Below are positions 49,657 to 60,994 of a stretch of DNA of 64,000 nt, piece by piece (position 1 is the first letter of the stretch; each line of letters opens with the position of its first letter). The notes under the pieces are model-generated. The model was not told the DNA's origin, did not search any database, and saw only the letters and a list, made by a program, of their open reading frames with translations. This DNA is from Dioscorea cayenensis subsp. rotundata (taxonomy: Eukaryota; Streptophyta; Magnoliopsida; Dioscoreales; Dioscoreaceae), in contig NC_052474.1 of the NCBI RefSeq assembly GCF_009730915.1, forward strand, positions 21,549,501 through 21,613,500, written 5' to 3'. A program made the position numbers and the translations under genes.

Positions 49657-49731
49657 GATGATATTTTTCTTTTATTGTACTCAATCCAATCCTCATATTA
49701 TTCAAACCCTAAAAGCTTTAGTTACTCACCA

Positions 49732-50145
49732 ATGGCTAAGCAAAAGGCAATTGAGTTCATTGATCCTGATACAGGTGCTGAGATAGAACTCACTTTAGGG
49801 TTTTCTAAGAAACAAATTCAAACTGTTGAGGAGCAAAATATCAATCAATCAAGAGAAAAGAAACAAAAACAACTTGCTCACTCTCCGGCCATGCATTCTA
49901 ATGAGAATCTTGTTTATGATTATGGAGCTCTCATGATGCCATCCGAGAACAAGTTTACAGTGGCAGAACAACTTCAAGCCTTTGCAAGTATGAGTTTTAT
50001 GGTAGCTAAAGGCAGAGGAAAACAACAAAAATTTGTAACTGGTTTTCAAGGTAAGGATATAAATAATGAGACATATATTGTTTGTACTTGCCATGGCATG
50101 GTTTTCACCACTAATACTGAGTTTGAGAAGCATGCCGTTGAGTAG
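49732..50145 (+). CDS. Miniature NINJA/AFP-like protein with EAR motif (copy A, intact)
   Basis: An intronless 137-codon frame. Residues 8-24 (EFIDPDTGAEIELTLGF) carry an EAR-type LxLxL motif at the same position as in the fuller family member at 59929-60569. There FSDPDSGADLELSLGL also places LxLxL at 18-24. The C-terminus (FVTGFQGK, then YIVCTCHGMVF and FEKHA, about 101-135) matches the family's C-terminal domain, which in NINJA/AFP proteins contacts TIFY-domain (JAZ) or ABI5-class partners. The middle is short and charged. The HPL end of the domain is missing and its HAGG is reduced to HAVE. In known members the EAR motif recruits TOPLESS-type corepressors. If expressed, this could be a short competitor or repressor, which is inference. 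The start at 49732 is supported by the TATA position. Confidence 0.72.
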   Translation: MAKQKAIEFIDPDTGAEIELTLGFSKKQIQTVEEQNINQSREKKQKQLAHSPAMHSNENLVYDYGALMMPSENKFTVAEQLQAFASMSFMVAKGRGKQQKFVTGFQGKDINNETYIVCTCHGMVFTTNTEFEKHAVE

Positions 50146-50500
50146 GCTTGTAGGCTTGTTATTGTAATTCTCATTAAGTCATCACCCAAAAAGAGATTGT
50201 TATTAGTAATTAATTAGTTCTTGATGAGATGGTGCACAATAGCTATTATTATATATGCATGGTTTGTTTTCCTCTATTTGAAGTACTTTGAAATTTCTAT
50301 GTAATGAGACTTCAATCTTTTTTTTTTTCTTTTGTTAATAAAGGAGACTTTAACTTTTACTTCTTTGTTTCTAGTTTTAGATCTTTTTTTTTTCTTTCAA
50401 AAGGGGCATCAACCATGGAATGTTTATAAATATAAGGCTATATTTTTCTTGTGAATCAGATAAAGTAATTATTACTTTAAATTAAATTAAAGTTTATATG

Positions 50501-50542
<42 letters not shown>

Positions 50543-51780
50543 TTATAATTAATCAAGTCATCAAATATACAGAAAAAAAAAACTCTAATTTTTTTAATAT
50601 TTTTGCTTATTAATCCATAAATTTATGAATAATTATGTCAAATAACGAAAATAAAATAGGCTTAATATTTACAATTATTATTCACAAAATTCATTTTCAA
50701 AATTAAAAAAATGTCTTACAAAATTAATTATTAAGGTTTTGCCTATAGCCCCTCACTATTTTTGGTCGATTTTTTTCCCATTATATAAAATGGCAAACTA
50801 ATTATATGAGAGGGGGAGAATAAGAGGGTGAAAATATTTTAAAAGATTTCAAGGTTAAGAAAAAAAAAACGCCAAACGTGTAACATATAATTGATATTAT
50901 TATTTTAAAAAAATTTAAATAAATAAATAATTTTCTTTAAACAAATTTAATTTTCTTGAATCTTATCTCTATCTCTATGTGGATGCCAACTCCATCTTTG
51001 ATTTCAAATAAACAATAACTAATGCATTCATAATTATATTAAAAGAAAATCTTAATTCTTGAAAGTCTATAATAAAAAATATAGAATTTATATTATTAAT
51101 TTAAATTATACACTCCCCATTTACTAGCATTATCACTTAATTATTATGAAGTCCTCGCCATATTATTTAATTTATTGTAATTTATGTTATTTTCCTTATT
51201 CTTCCTCACTAACTTAACTTTTTAATTGAACAATAATTTCACACAAATATAAATTTCATTTGTGTCTTGATAAAATATATACACTAAGATAAGTAAATAA
51301 TTTTTTTAATTTTTTTTTAAATTTCTTCATATTTTTTACATTTGTAAAATCCCAACAAATTAACAAAAAAATATCTTCATTCTGAAAATCACCCCAACCA
51401 TATAAAGGATAAAAGTGTGGCTTCAAATAAATATCCTGAATTTAAAAATTAAATCATTTAAATCTATAACAATTTTTTTATTAAATAATATATCATCAAT
51501 TCTTAAAAATTAAATTATCTTAAGAAAATACAATCCATCTTAATTACAACCAAAATCCTAAAAATTAAATTATCATTAAAAAAAAGACAACACATGTGAG
51601 AAATCTAATGTGGGAAGCTCATAAGACCATGACTAAATCCAACGTGCAAATAACACATTGGCTACATGTTTCATTATTCGTGACCCCATACCACATCTGA
51701 CCTAATACGTGGCAAATAATGAAACCCTTACTCCCTTAATAATATGACACGTGTCACACTTTCATTGTAAAGAGCACCCA
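50146..51780. other. AT-rich spacer between tandem mini-NINJA copies
   Basis: No gene supported. (TA)n lies at about 50504-50538. Positions 51590-51780 form the promoter of the next copy, with ACACGTGTCAC near 51748 and a TATA box near 51790. Confidence 0.5.
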
Positions 51781-51867
51781 AAAGCTTTCTATATAAGAGA
51801 ATACTTCTCTTCTCTTCTCTTCTCTTACACTACTTAACCAGCTTCACCATCATTCAAATACTCATCA

Positions 51868-52291
51868 ATGGTGGGACAAAAGGCATTTGAGTTCATTGAT
51901 CCAAACATAACATTGGTGCAGAGATATATAGAACTCAGCTTGGGGCTTTCTATAGAGACTACTAGACTTAGAGAAAGAGAGCAACAACAGTGTGATCATT
52001 GTTTCAAGACTACAGTTTTCTGCAGAAATGATCATCTGATGTCTAGCAATGATGATGATCATATGATGTATTTTGAGTACAAGTCTCTAATGATAGAACA
52101 ACTTAAAGCGTTTGCACTCATGTCTTGTGTGATAGCTAATTAAAGATAATGGACCGCAGCAAAAACTTTTAACTGGTTTTCAGTGGAAGAATATGAAGAA
52201 TGAGATATGTATTGTGTGTTGTTGCCATTGCAAGGTTTTCACTGTTGATGAGTTTTTGAAGCATGCTAACAACCAATTGCAAGAAGATTAA
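51868..52291 (+). pseudogene. Miniature NINJA/AFP-like gene, copy B, frameshifted
   Basis: The start matches copy A (KAFEFIDP), and the EAR motif is IELSLGL at about residues 25-31. The frame closes after 91 codons (TAA at 52141-52143). Beyond it, the homology to the C-terminal domain continues in another frame (LLTGFQWK, then CIVCCCHCKVF, FLKHA) to a stop at 52289-52291. A one-base insertion, or an equivalent change, near 52140 explains the shift. The CHG motif of the domain is also changed to CHC. The 91-aa product would keep only the EAR part. A TATA box and CT-rich leader (TCTTCTCTTCTCTTCTC) are preserved, so transcription is still possible. Confidence 0.7.
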
Positions 52292-52509
52292 TGTTGTTGC
52301 TAATTAGTTCTTCACAAGACTCTGTGAGTATGGGTTGTGTCTTTACTTTGGTTCACTAGTTGGAATTTCTTTGTTGTATTGAAGGACAAATGGCTATATG
52401 ATCAAAGAAAGGCCTACACCTCTTTGTACTTCATTATCTCAATGTTATGTTGTTTTAATATATATATATATATAATAAGTGAGTACTTTTTATAACTTGA
52501 TTTGGATTT

Positions 52510-52690
52510 TGTTAACCATCGGATAGCCCAATGGTATGACATCAAAGTATAAGGAGAATGTCATAGGTTCAAATCACTCCCGTGACAGTACTGTTCTGTT
52601 CACCTGGGATTCTTATATTATTTTCATACTGTATATACAGGTTCCAGTACTGTTCAATAATGTTTATATTCATATAAAAAAGACGCTTGT
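52510..52690 (+). mobile_element. SINE-like segment
   Basis: GGATAGCCCAATGGTATGAC resembles an A box. ATAGGTTCAAATCACTCCCG about 40 bp later resembles a B box (GGTTCRANNC). The 3' end near CATATAAAAAAGACG is A-rich. Boundaries are approximate. Confidence 0.4.
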
Positions 52691-53651
52691 CGTCTATTAT
52701 TCACTTGATTTGGATTTTTATGATCATTGAGCTTAATTTCATACTGTTGAAGACACAACAAAGGCAAAAAGTAACAATAACTCCTTGGCAAATAATAAAT
52801 AATTTATCTAAACAATAAGTTAATTTACACTTTCAAAAAATGTGATGCGGTCCCTGTCCACTAGCTTATTGTGATGATGTTTTTTAGACTTAATTTTTTT
52901 TAAGACAAATGGCAACCAATATTCCATATTAAAAAAAGTTGTATATATATATATATATGTTAAAAACTACAGTAATTACAATAGTTTTACAATCGTTTCG
53001 GGATTATTTTGTGGACATACGACTAATATATAGGGTAATGAGAATTTGTCATTTGCATCAAGATGGTATATTAAGAAGCATAGTTCCATTAGAATAAATC
53101 TCTTCTTCATGCAACTCTAGAGGTGAAAAATATAACTTTTTGGACGGTGCACTAATTGTCAAATTATCTTACTACTAGTGTATATATATATGCCAGTGTT
53201 AGTTTAACTAAAATTTCAAACAACATAATTTAATAAAAATTTTGGTTAATATTTAAAAAAAACTATCAAATTAAGACAGTGTTATGCGGTTTGATATACA
53301 ATATTTCAAACAACATAATTGTTAGGGAAAGATTTTTTCCCCAATTATAAATAAATATTGAACATACAACTAAAATTACTATATTTATAAATATATCCGA
53401 ACAAATATATTATATTAATAATTACTTATAAATATATAAAAAAATTGCAAGTTTCTTAAAAACTATTTTGCTAAAATATTAAAAAATATTTAAAATAAAA
53501 TTTAAAAAATGAGTGCCATTTAATTTTGCTATTTTTTAGGGGTTGGAAAGGAAAAACTCATACACACAGAAGCCTCTTTCGTTAAATAGCCCCAAATCTA
53601 TCTTCAATGTCAGTGAAAACCATCAATCTTTTGTTTCCGAAACCCAAACCC

Positions 53652-53673
53652 AAACCCTAACCCTAACCCTAAC
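53652..53673 (+). promoter_or_regulatory. Telo-box (AAACCCTAA repeats) in the leader
   Basis: Three CCCTAA units after AAA lie 8 bp before the start codon. Telo-boxes near transcription starts are known in plant growth and translation genes. Confidence 0.8.
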
Positions 53674-53680
53674 GCCCGCC

Positions 53681-54037
53681 ATGATCTACGACGTGAATTC
53701 GCCTCTCTTTCGCTCCTTCCTCAGCCAGAAGGGCGGCGGCATGGCCTCCGACAAGCGGTAGCTCTTCTCATCACACTCTAATTCTCCTTTACTTTTGGTT
53801 TTCCGATCTTCTCTGGTTTGTTCTTTATAGAAAGATGAGTTTATCTTGAATAGATGTTGCAAAGGTTTTGATTTTACCAGCAAGATTACTCTAGTTACCA
53901 ATTTTTTTAGGATTATCTTCATATCTGATATTGCATAAGGTTTGATTTGAACTCCCAAGACTGTTTGTGTTTTTAATCTATGTTGTTAAAGTTAGAGGAG
54001 ATAGAAGGGCCAAAGATTCAATCTATTGAAAAAGCAG

Positions 54038-54103
<66 letters not shown>

Positions 54104-55829
54104 TTATTTTGGTAGTTGTATATATATATATATATTACAAGACCCCTCTAGTTGCCAAATTGTTTCTTTATTATTTCATAAGGTTCGATATGAAATCCTA
54201 GGACTGCTTGTGTTTCAAATTTGTTAAATTTAGAGGTGATAAAATGGTGAAAGGCATACTTTTTCTTTTCAAAACACTCTCTATTTTGTTTAGTTTGGTA
54301 GGTACGTTCTTTCTTTCTTTTAACAAAACCCCTCCAGTTATTAATTAGTTCGGGTTAGCTTCGTGTCTATGATTGCCTAATGTTCAATATGAGTTCCTGT
54401 TGAATGCTCAATTCAAATTGGTTTTTGATGGATATTTGGTCCTTTTTGGAGATGATATCCAAGAGTAGTTGGAATCTTAGATAGAGGTTTACCATGAAAA
54501 TGAATCCTCATTACAGCAAAAGAAAAAAAATAAAAATAAAACTGGGGTGAGAAGCAATGAGGTGTGGGAGGAAAGAATATATAGTTAATAATTTGATTTT
54601 CAATCTTTGATGTGAGTTTGTTGTCCATATGGTCTTTGTCAGTTTAGTGCCATTTTTTGTGATAACAAGAATTTTTCTTCTGCTTGTAAAATCCAACCAT
54701 GAGTATTGAATAAAAAACATTAGGCTAATATTGTACTTGCAGTGCAAAGTTTAGAATGTTGCTGTTATCTGGGTACTGATGCTGTATGTTAAAGGTTAAC
54801 AATTAAGTGTAGTGACATTCACAAAAGCATATGACACTGAATTTCTCTTCTTTTTAAATAAATTCTACTTTTAATACTCATAGATTGCCAAGACCATATA
54901 AAAGTGAATGAAATATGTTGCGGAAAAATATAACTAAATGATTCAATGATTCATCCATTGGGAATGGGATCACAGCTTTGAAGACCAGTTTTTTACCCTT
55001 AACAGTAAAAAAAAAAAAATTCAATTGTTCTCTCATCCTCTGCTATCATCATGGTATTTGATTTGTGTGCGTTACAATGGCACTTTTTTATTTTGGTGGT
55101 ACACCCCCAAAATAAATTGTGGAGAAGATGTTGATTCTTGACAACTCTCTCCAGACTATCTTATATAATTCTGTATTTCATGACATTATTTGCCATGCCT
55201 ATCTTGATGATCCTGGTGAATAGAAATTTCTGCAACATCTAGAGCATTTGTTGAATTGGCCAGCACTCAATGTTGAGTTGAATTATTTTTTTGCCAACTT
55301 TATAAATAACTTCAGGCAATAAACACCATTTTGCAATATCCATCTAGTCAAACACCAGGATTGGAGTCATCTGAGACATATCCAACCAGAGAATTTATAG
55401 GGACACTTAACAAGAGAAAAGCTTTTTAATTTTTAATTCCACTAAAAGATTTATTTCTGATCACTTAACAAGACAATTTTGCCATTAAAAATTATACTAC
55501 TTAAAAAGATACAGCTGATGTTGTTAAAATTATAACTGATTTCCTTCGTCCATTTTTAACTTTTGAGTTTTACAAACTCAGAGAAGCTTGCAGAGCTAAC
55601 TGTATTCCTTATATGGGTATTCATTTCTTTCTGCTTGTTCTATTATGTGGATGCTCCTATTCTCCATATTATTGAATAGCTTGATGTATATACACTTTGA
55701 TCTGTTATTTCTCATAGCTTTTTTTTTTTAAAAAAATTATTGTTCTCTGGGATCAGGAAATCTGAAGAGCAGAAGCCAAAGGAGCATAAGCCAAAAGCCA
55801 ATGAAAACAAGCCCATCATGACGGAATGA
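53681..55829 (+). CDS. Conserved 49-aa plant protein, two exons
   Basis: Exon 1 is 53681-53757 and exon 2 is 55757-55829. The split Arg codon CG|G joins in frame. The protein opens MIYDVNSPLFRSFLSQKGGG and ends EQKPKEHKPKANENKPIMTE. The hydrophobic YDVNSPLFRSFL block is followed by a Lys/Pro/Glu-rich tail. I recognise it as a short plant protein of unknown function; I cannot name a role. The intron holds a 58-bp (TA)n tract. An upstream in-frame ATG (53543) would add 46 residues encoded partly by telomere-like repeats and is unlikely to be used. The length would escape many annotation cut-offs. Confidence 0.75.
54042..54099. repeat. (TA)n microsatellite in the micropeptide gene intron
   Basis: An uninterrupted AT run of about 58 bp, the longest in the window. 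A second short run lies at 54119-54135. Confidence 0.95.
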
Positions 55830-56259
55830 ACCAAATGTGAGTGAGAGGGAGTTTGTGTGCACAACTACAATGCTTTTATTGAAACTCTTATGAAATGTAG
55901 TGCCTGGAAAAACCTTTCGTGTTTTACATTCAATTCCTGAGTCTTCAAACTGAGTAATGCATTCATCTTTCTGCTATTATCTTTATCATGTGGCCTCTCA
56001 TCTTGCGGTGCTGTTAATGGGATTTGATCCTTTTGCTCGTGTGTTGCTGAAATACTTACTAAACATCCAGTTTATGTTAATGCAATTTTTTTTACTTTGT
56101 AAAGTATGTTGAGAATAGTACTTACTTAATCTTATTTAACAAATTTTAATTTAGCTATGCTTACCTTTATTTGCTAGAAAAATAATTCAGGAGATTCGAA
56201 CCGAGATGTTGCTGATTTTTAGCCATGGGTTTATAAATTTTATTTTTATTTATTATATA
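55830..56259. other. 3' flank of the micropeptide gene
   Basis: 3' UTR and AT-rich flank up to the target duplication of the Mutator-like element. No other feature seen. Confidence 0.5.
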
Positions 56260-59055
56260 TAAATTTTAGTGGAAATTGCCAAAATAACCCCCTAAGTTTC
56301 TAATATTTCCAAAAACACCCCATTAATTTGGGAATCCCTAAAAACCCCTTCCTTTTAAATACAATGAATTTGAAACCCCTCAAGCATTTAATGGAGTTAG
56401 TTTTAAATTTTTTGGACGAAATTATCTCTTTGCATGGGAAGTTGTGATAAGTGAGGCGTGGTTTGACCATAACGCCTTTCTTTCGTAATAATTTTCTCTT
56501 TAAGAGGAATCCGCTTTTTTTCTTAGTTAATCCCCGGAGAACACCATTATTGGTCTTTGGTTTCTTTTTCTCTTTTCATCTCTTCATCTCTTCAGACTTT
56601 TTCCTTTTTTTCAAAGTTGTCGTTACTCCGGACATCTTCCGTAGGATTGGACCACTCGCCTCGAAGAGAACTCCCACTCAACTTTTTGACATTTCATTAG
56701 TTTTGCGCTCCAGGTATTAAGGCGAGGTGGATGCCAGTTGAAGATGTTGTCAGTTTCCTTTTGTTTTGATATTCGTAGGGTTTCTTTTTTTAGTTTGATT
56801 TCTAAAAGTATTCTATTAGAAAGAGAATTTTTTCGGTTTCATGGTGTGATTATTGGATGATCTTGTAGTTTGTAGGAAGATTTTTCGGCAAGAGTTTTGA
56901 TTGTTTTTCATTTTCGCTTTGTGTACATAATCAAAAGCGATAATATTGTGTTGAAGGAGATTTTTTTGATTGTTTTTACAATTTCATCTGTGATGTTCGA
57001 CTCGATCCACATTTGTCTAGGACGGCCATGTTTAATTTTGAATGTAAATATTGTTATTTCTGTTTAACTATCGATTGTTCTATTTAAGTTTCAAAGTTTA
57101 TGTTTAAATATCAATGTTTCGCTTTTAACTACTGACAGTTTCTATTTAAATTTCATCTTTTCTTTTTAAATTTGCGTTTGTTTATGAAAACGATTTTCAT
57201 AAATAACGAGCAAAAATGTCATAATAATATGTGATAGTTTGTGGCAAACATATGTAATCGAATATAAGTTATCATTTACGCTTAGTTGGCGATAGTTTTC
57301 ATGCAAGATCTCACGATCGTGTCCGCACTCGTCAGTAGTGAAATGAGTTTTTTTTAAATGATTAGCGCTGCAAAACGTTGTCCGGCATACGCAAATGACA
57401 AAACTTCAAAAATGATCTAACGAGTAAGGAAGACCTACTAAATCGTCGAGGGTGGCCTTGAGGGTGGGACTGGATCACGCTCGTAGAATCCGAATACCTA
57501 CTAAAAATCATTTCGCTTTAAATTGAAACTGGATATATTTAAACAGAGACATAACATTTTAAACAGTGACTTGATAAATTTAAACGGAAACATTTAAGCT
57601 TAAACAAAAATCAGTATAATTTTAAAACTGAAACAAAGACATGACAATAATAGTTGAGAAAAAAACATAAGTTTTTAAGCAAAACCGGGATAATTAATCA
57701 ATAATTAACTTATACAACTATGTTTATGTTTAAATATCATTGTTTCATTTTAAATTTGGGTTTGTTTATGAAAAACAATTTTTCATAAATAACGAGCAAA
57801 AATGTACTAATAATATCGCGATAGTTTGTGGCAAACATATGTAACGAATATAAGTTATCATTTATGCTTAGTTGGCGATAGTTCTTTTGCAGAGATCTAC
57901 GATTGTGTCCGCACTCGTGGTAGTGAAATGAGTTTTTTAAATGGTTAGCGCCTACATAAAATTGTCCGACATGCAATGACAAAACTTCAAAATGATCTAA
58001 CGAGTAAGGAAGGCCTACTAAATCGTCAGGGTGGCCTTGAGGTGGGACGGATACGCTCGTAGAATCCGAATACCTACTAAAATCATTTCTGTTTAAACTG
58101 AAACTGGATATATTTAAACAGAGACATAACATTTTAAACAGAGACTTGATAAATTTAAACGGAAACATTTAAGCTTAAACAAAAAACTGTATAATTTTAA
58201 ACGGAAACAAGGACATGACAATAATAGTTGAGAAAAAACATAAGTTTTAAGCAAAAACTGGGATAATTAATCAATAATTAACTTATACAACTATGTTTAT
58301 GTTTAAATATCATTGTTTCATTTTAAATTTGGGTTTGTTTATGAAAACGATTTTCATAAATAACGAGCAAAATGTACTAATAATATCGCGATAGTTTGTA
58401 GCAAACATATGTAACGAATATAAGTTATCATTTATGCTTAGTTAGCGATAGTTCTTTCGCAAGATCTACGATCGTGTCCGCGACTCGTGGTAGTGAAGTC
58501 GAGTTTTTAAATGGTTAGCGCCTACATAAAATTGTCCGACATGCAATGACAAAAACTTCAAAAATGATCTAACGAGTAAGGAAGGTCTACTAAATCGTCG
58601 GGGAGTGGCCTCGAGGTGGGACGGATCACGCTCGTAGAATCCGAATACCTACTAAAAATCATTTCGTTTAAACCGAAACCTGGATATATTTAAAGCAGAA
58701 ACTCGATAATTTTAAACGGAAACATTTATGTTTAAACAAAAAAAGCTGTATAATTTTAAAGCGAAGCAGGGGACGGGACAAGGATAAAAAGTCTTCCAAA
58801 AGTTTGTTTTGAGAAAAATAAAAAAAGAAATGTAAAAAAATGTTAGACATGATGTGATTGGGACGCTTTTTCCCACCATTTTTAAAGGGCAATGATGGAA
58901 TTTCACAACATGAACCCAATCCAAGTGACCTACAAGGGGTAAAAAGGAAGTAAAATGATAAAGGAAGGGTTGTCCGTGGTATTCATAACTTGCAGGGGTT
59001 GTTTGGGAAATTTTAAACAGTGTAGGGGGTAAATAGTAATTTTCCCTAAATTTTA
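56260..59055. mobile_element. Non-autonomous Mutator-like element (MULE) with 9-bp target duplication
   Basis: The element spans 56269-59046 (2,778 bp). It is flanked by identical 9-bp direct repeats, TAAATTTTA at 56260-56268 and 59047-59055. The ends are imperfect inverted repeats of about 95 bp. The left end starts GTGGAAATTGCCAAAATAAC and contains CCCCCTAA and ACCCCTTCCTT. The reverse complement of the right end starts GGGAAAATTACTATTTACCC and contains CCCCCTAC and ACCCTTCCTT. A 9-bp duplication with long inverted ends is diagnostic of the Mutator class. No transposase was recognised. The interior is dominated by about 0.6-kb tandem repeats (57096-58790). The 89-aa frame at 56451-56720 is unremarkable. 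Confidence 0.85.
57096..58790. repeat. Three ~0.6-kb tandem repeats inside the MULE
   Basis: Copies start at about 57096, 57722 and 58295, at GTTTATGTTTAAATATCA. Each contains TTTTCATAAATAACGAGC, GTGTCCGCACTCGT (or a variant) and TCTAACGAGTAAGGAAG, then CCGAATACCTACTAA and a series of TTTAAAC-rich words. Spacing is about 626 then 573 bp, and the third copy is shortened at its 3' end. Confidence 0.85.
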
Positions 59056-59928
59056 TTATTTATTTATTATATAATATAAGAATAAATTGATAATTATTTT
59101 ATTTTAAAAGTTACTAAATTGAGGTACTTCAGTTACAGGAGGATAAATCATGATTATGTTGTAATTGTCACGGAACTGGTCCGTGGGCATCTCTTGCTAA
59201 CTATTTTTTTAAAAATAAAAGTAATCTTCACTTATAAGATAAGGATAAGCTTATGAAGAATAACAATGTTTTTTTAATAGTTTAGTTGTCTTTTTTCCCC
59301 CTTTTTTTTTTTTCTGTGGATAAGTTGTTAAGTTTAAAAGATGTAGATATATTAATTTAGGAGTGGATTATCCTAAGCAATAGGCAGTTGTTATGGTTGA
59401 TAAGTGATTCTTTCTTTACTAACTAGCTATCAGAGTGTAAGCTCTATAAACTTTTTAAAGAAGTATTAATTATAATTATAATTAAAATTAAAACTTCCTG
59501 TCTGTTTCCATAACCCAATGAAACTGGTTCTTTTGGTGATTTTATTTAAAAAAAAAAATTATAAAGGAAAATGTATGACTTGGTCAATTTTCTTATCATT
59601 TTAGATTTTTCTGAAGAAATTGGTTCTTACAAAGGATTAACTTTGAATTTCCCATTTTCAAAACACCATTAGCTGTGTTTTTTTTAGGTCTTTTTCAATA
59701 ACACACCAATTCAATTTTCCATCTTTTTGCACTAATAAAAAACCAGACCAATAAAAATAAATAGGGGCCATCATCCATAACAATACCAATCAAATATATT
59801 ACAAGACTCAACCCTAAATCAAACCCATACCACCATCAATCAAAGATGCCAGCAGATATACTGCATGACAACTAACCAAGCCCCTAACCAAGCCTTATGA
59901 CCTAAACACACATAATAATTTTTAGAAT
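59056..59928. other. AT-rich intergenic DNA, 3' flank of the NINJA-family gene
   Basis: No gene supported. The distal part is the 3' UTR of the minus-strand gene. Confidence 0.5.
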
Positions 59929-60569
59929 CTAAGGAGGAGAAGGAGAAGAAGGAAGAACAACAATTTTCCTAAGAGGGTGAGAAACACAGGAACCACCAGC
60001 ATGCATGACAAATCCAGCAGGAGAAAAACACTGGCCATGACAGTTACAAACAATTCTAATATCCTCCTCAGTATCATACTTAGTCAGAAACCCAGTAACC
60101 TGCTTCCCTTGAGGTCCATCTCCAGTGGTCACCACACAAGGATTCTTACCAAAAGACTCCATCAACTTCATCTTCTTCTCTAAAATGTCAGCAATGAAGT
60201 TCACTTGCATGTTGCTCCTAGCATCACTGTCCTTGCTGTTGCTGCTGCTCATCCCAGTGCTCACTCCTCCTGTATCTGTTTCACATGCAACAAGCATTAA
60301 CCTTGCTTTGAAAATTTAACCTTTGAAATTTCAAAAACAAAATATTACTTACATGGAATGGTTGTACTGAACTGGTCACCAAAATCTGGCACCACTGGTG
60401 GTGGTGGTGGTGGGCAGTAAGGCATCATACATGGCTGACCATTCCAAGGAATGCAGCAGTAGTATTCCCATCCTTTCCTATCATCATCCACTTTGGAAAG
60501 GCCAAGGCTGAGCTCTAGATCAGCACCGGAATCTGGGTCTGAAAACTGGAACTTTTTTTTGTCCGCCAT
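59929..60569 (-). CDS. Ninja-family (AFP-like) transcriptional corepressor adaptor, short form
   Basis: Two exons on the minus strand, 60569-60353 and 60275-59929. The split codon T|AT joins to 187 aa. The EAR motif LELSLGL lies at 18-24 and a Pro run at about 58-64. The C-terminal domain spans about 119-180: VTTGDGPQGKQVTGFL, IRIVCNCHGQCFSPAGFV, then HAGG and SHPLRKIVV. This matches domain C of NINJA/AFP proteins. Family members bridge JAZ or ABI5-type factors to TOPLESS corepressors in jasmonate and abscisic-acid signalling. Usual NINJA/AFP members are longer and have a central basic domain B; it is not evident here. The start was chosen because the upstream extension is a Thr/Pro-rich leader. 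Several ACGT-core boxes lie upstream, suiting ABA control. Confidence 0.88.
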
Positions 60570-60673
60570 TAATGGGATAGGGTTCTTGCTTGAAGCTTTG
60601 TTTGTAGGGGTGGTGGTGGTAATGGTGGTGGGGGTGTTTATATAGAGGAGGAGGGTGAAGGGGGGAGGGTGTA

Positions 60674-60994
60674 CACGTGGCGGATGGTGAAATGAGTGTG
60701 ATGACACGTAGTGAAGTGCCACGTACGTTGGAGGGTGGAGGTTTAGCCAGGCGTTGGAGGTTTAACGAGGAGGCCGTTGGTTGGCGTCACGGATAATGGG
60801 TTGTCCGTTGAACGTAAGGTGGGGGAGGGGCTTTGGAATTGGTGCTCTCACGCCGGGGGCATGGGTTGGCTTTCGGTTTCGGAGACACTTGTGGTTTGGG
60901 GATGCCACGTGTTTAGATGATGAGTTGGCGGAAGGAGGAGCGGGTTGGGATTCGGGACTCTGGAGCGGGAATTCTCATGCAGGTTTGCCACGTG
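60674..60994 (-). promoter_or_regulatory. G-box/ABRE cluster upstream of the Ninja-family gene
   Basis: Perfect CACGTG palindromes occur at 60674-60679 (followed by GC, an ABRE-type ACGTGGC), 60906-60911 and 60989-60994. Further ACGT cores lie at about 60706 and 60721. This GC-rich region is 100-430 bp upstream of the start codon. Such boxes bind bZIP and bHLH factors in ABA and jasmonate responses. Confidence 0.6.

Larger units (their letters stand above)
52292..53680. other. AT-rich intergenic region
   Basis: Contains a SINE-like segment (about 52510-52690), (TA)n at about 52460-52476 and 52941-52960, and the leader of the following micropeptide gene. No other gene supported. Confidence 0.45.

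Noticed and set aside
49675..49731. Upstream in-frame ATG of the mini-NINJA gene
   Set aside because: Only about 19 bp downstream of the TATA box, so probably before the transcript start. Homology to the other copies begins at the later ATG.
53543..53680. N-terminal extension of the 49-aa protein
   Set aside because: The extension is partly encoded by telomere-type repeats (TLTLTLTP), which suggests leader sequence rather than protein.
56451..56720. 89-aa frame in the MULE, considered as a captured gene fragment
   Set aside because: Phe-rich, low-complexity translation with no recognised homology. A captured host gene cannot be supported by eye.
57737..58168. 143-aa minus-strand frame
   Set aside because: Falls inside the MULE tandem repeats and its equivalent frame is not kept open in the other copies.
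57096..58790. Regular repeats considered as a CRISPR-like array
   Set aside because: Units are about 0.6 kb, lack short spacers, and lie inside a eukaryotic transposon.
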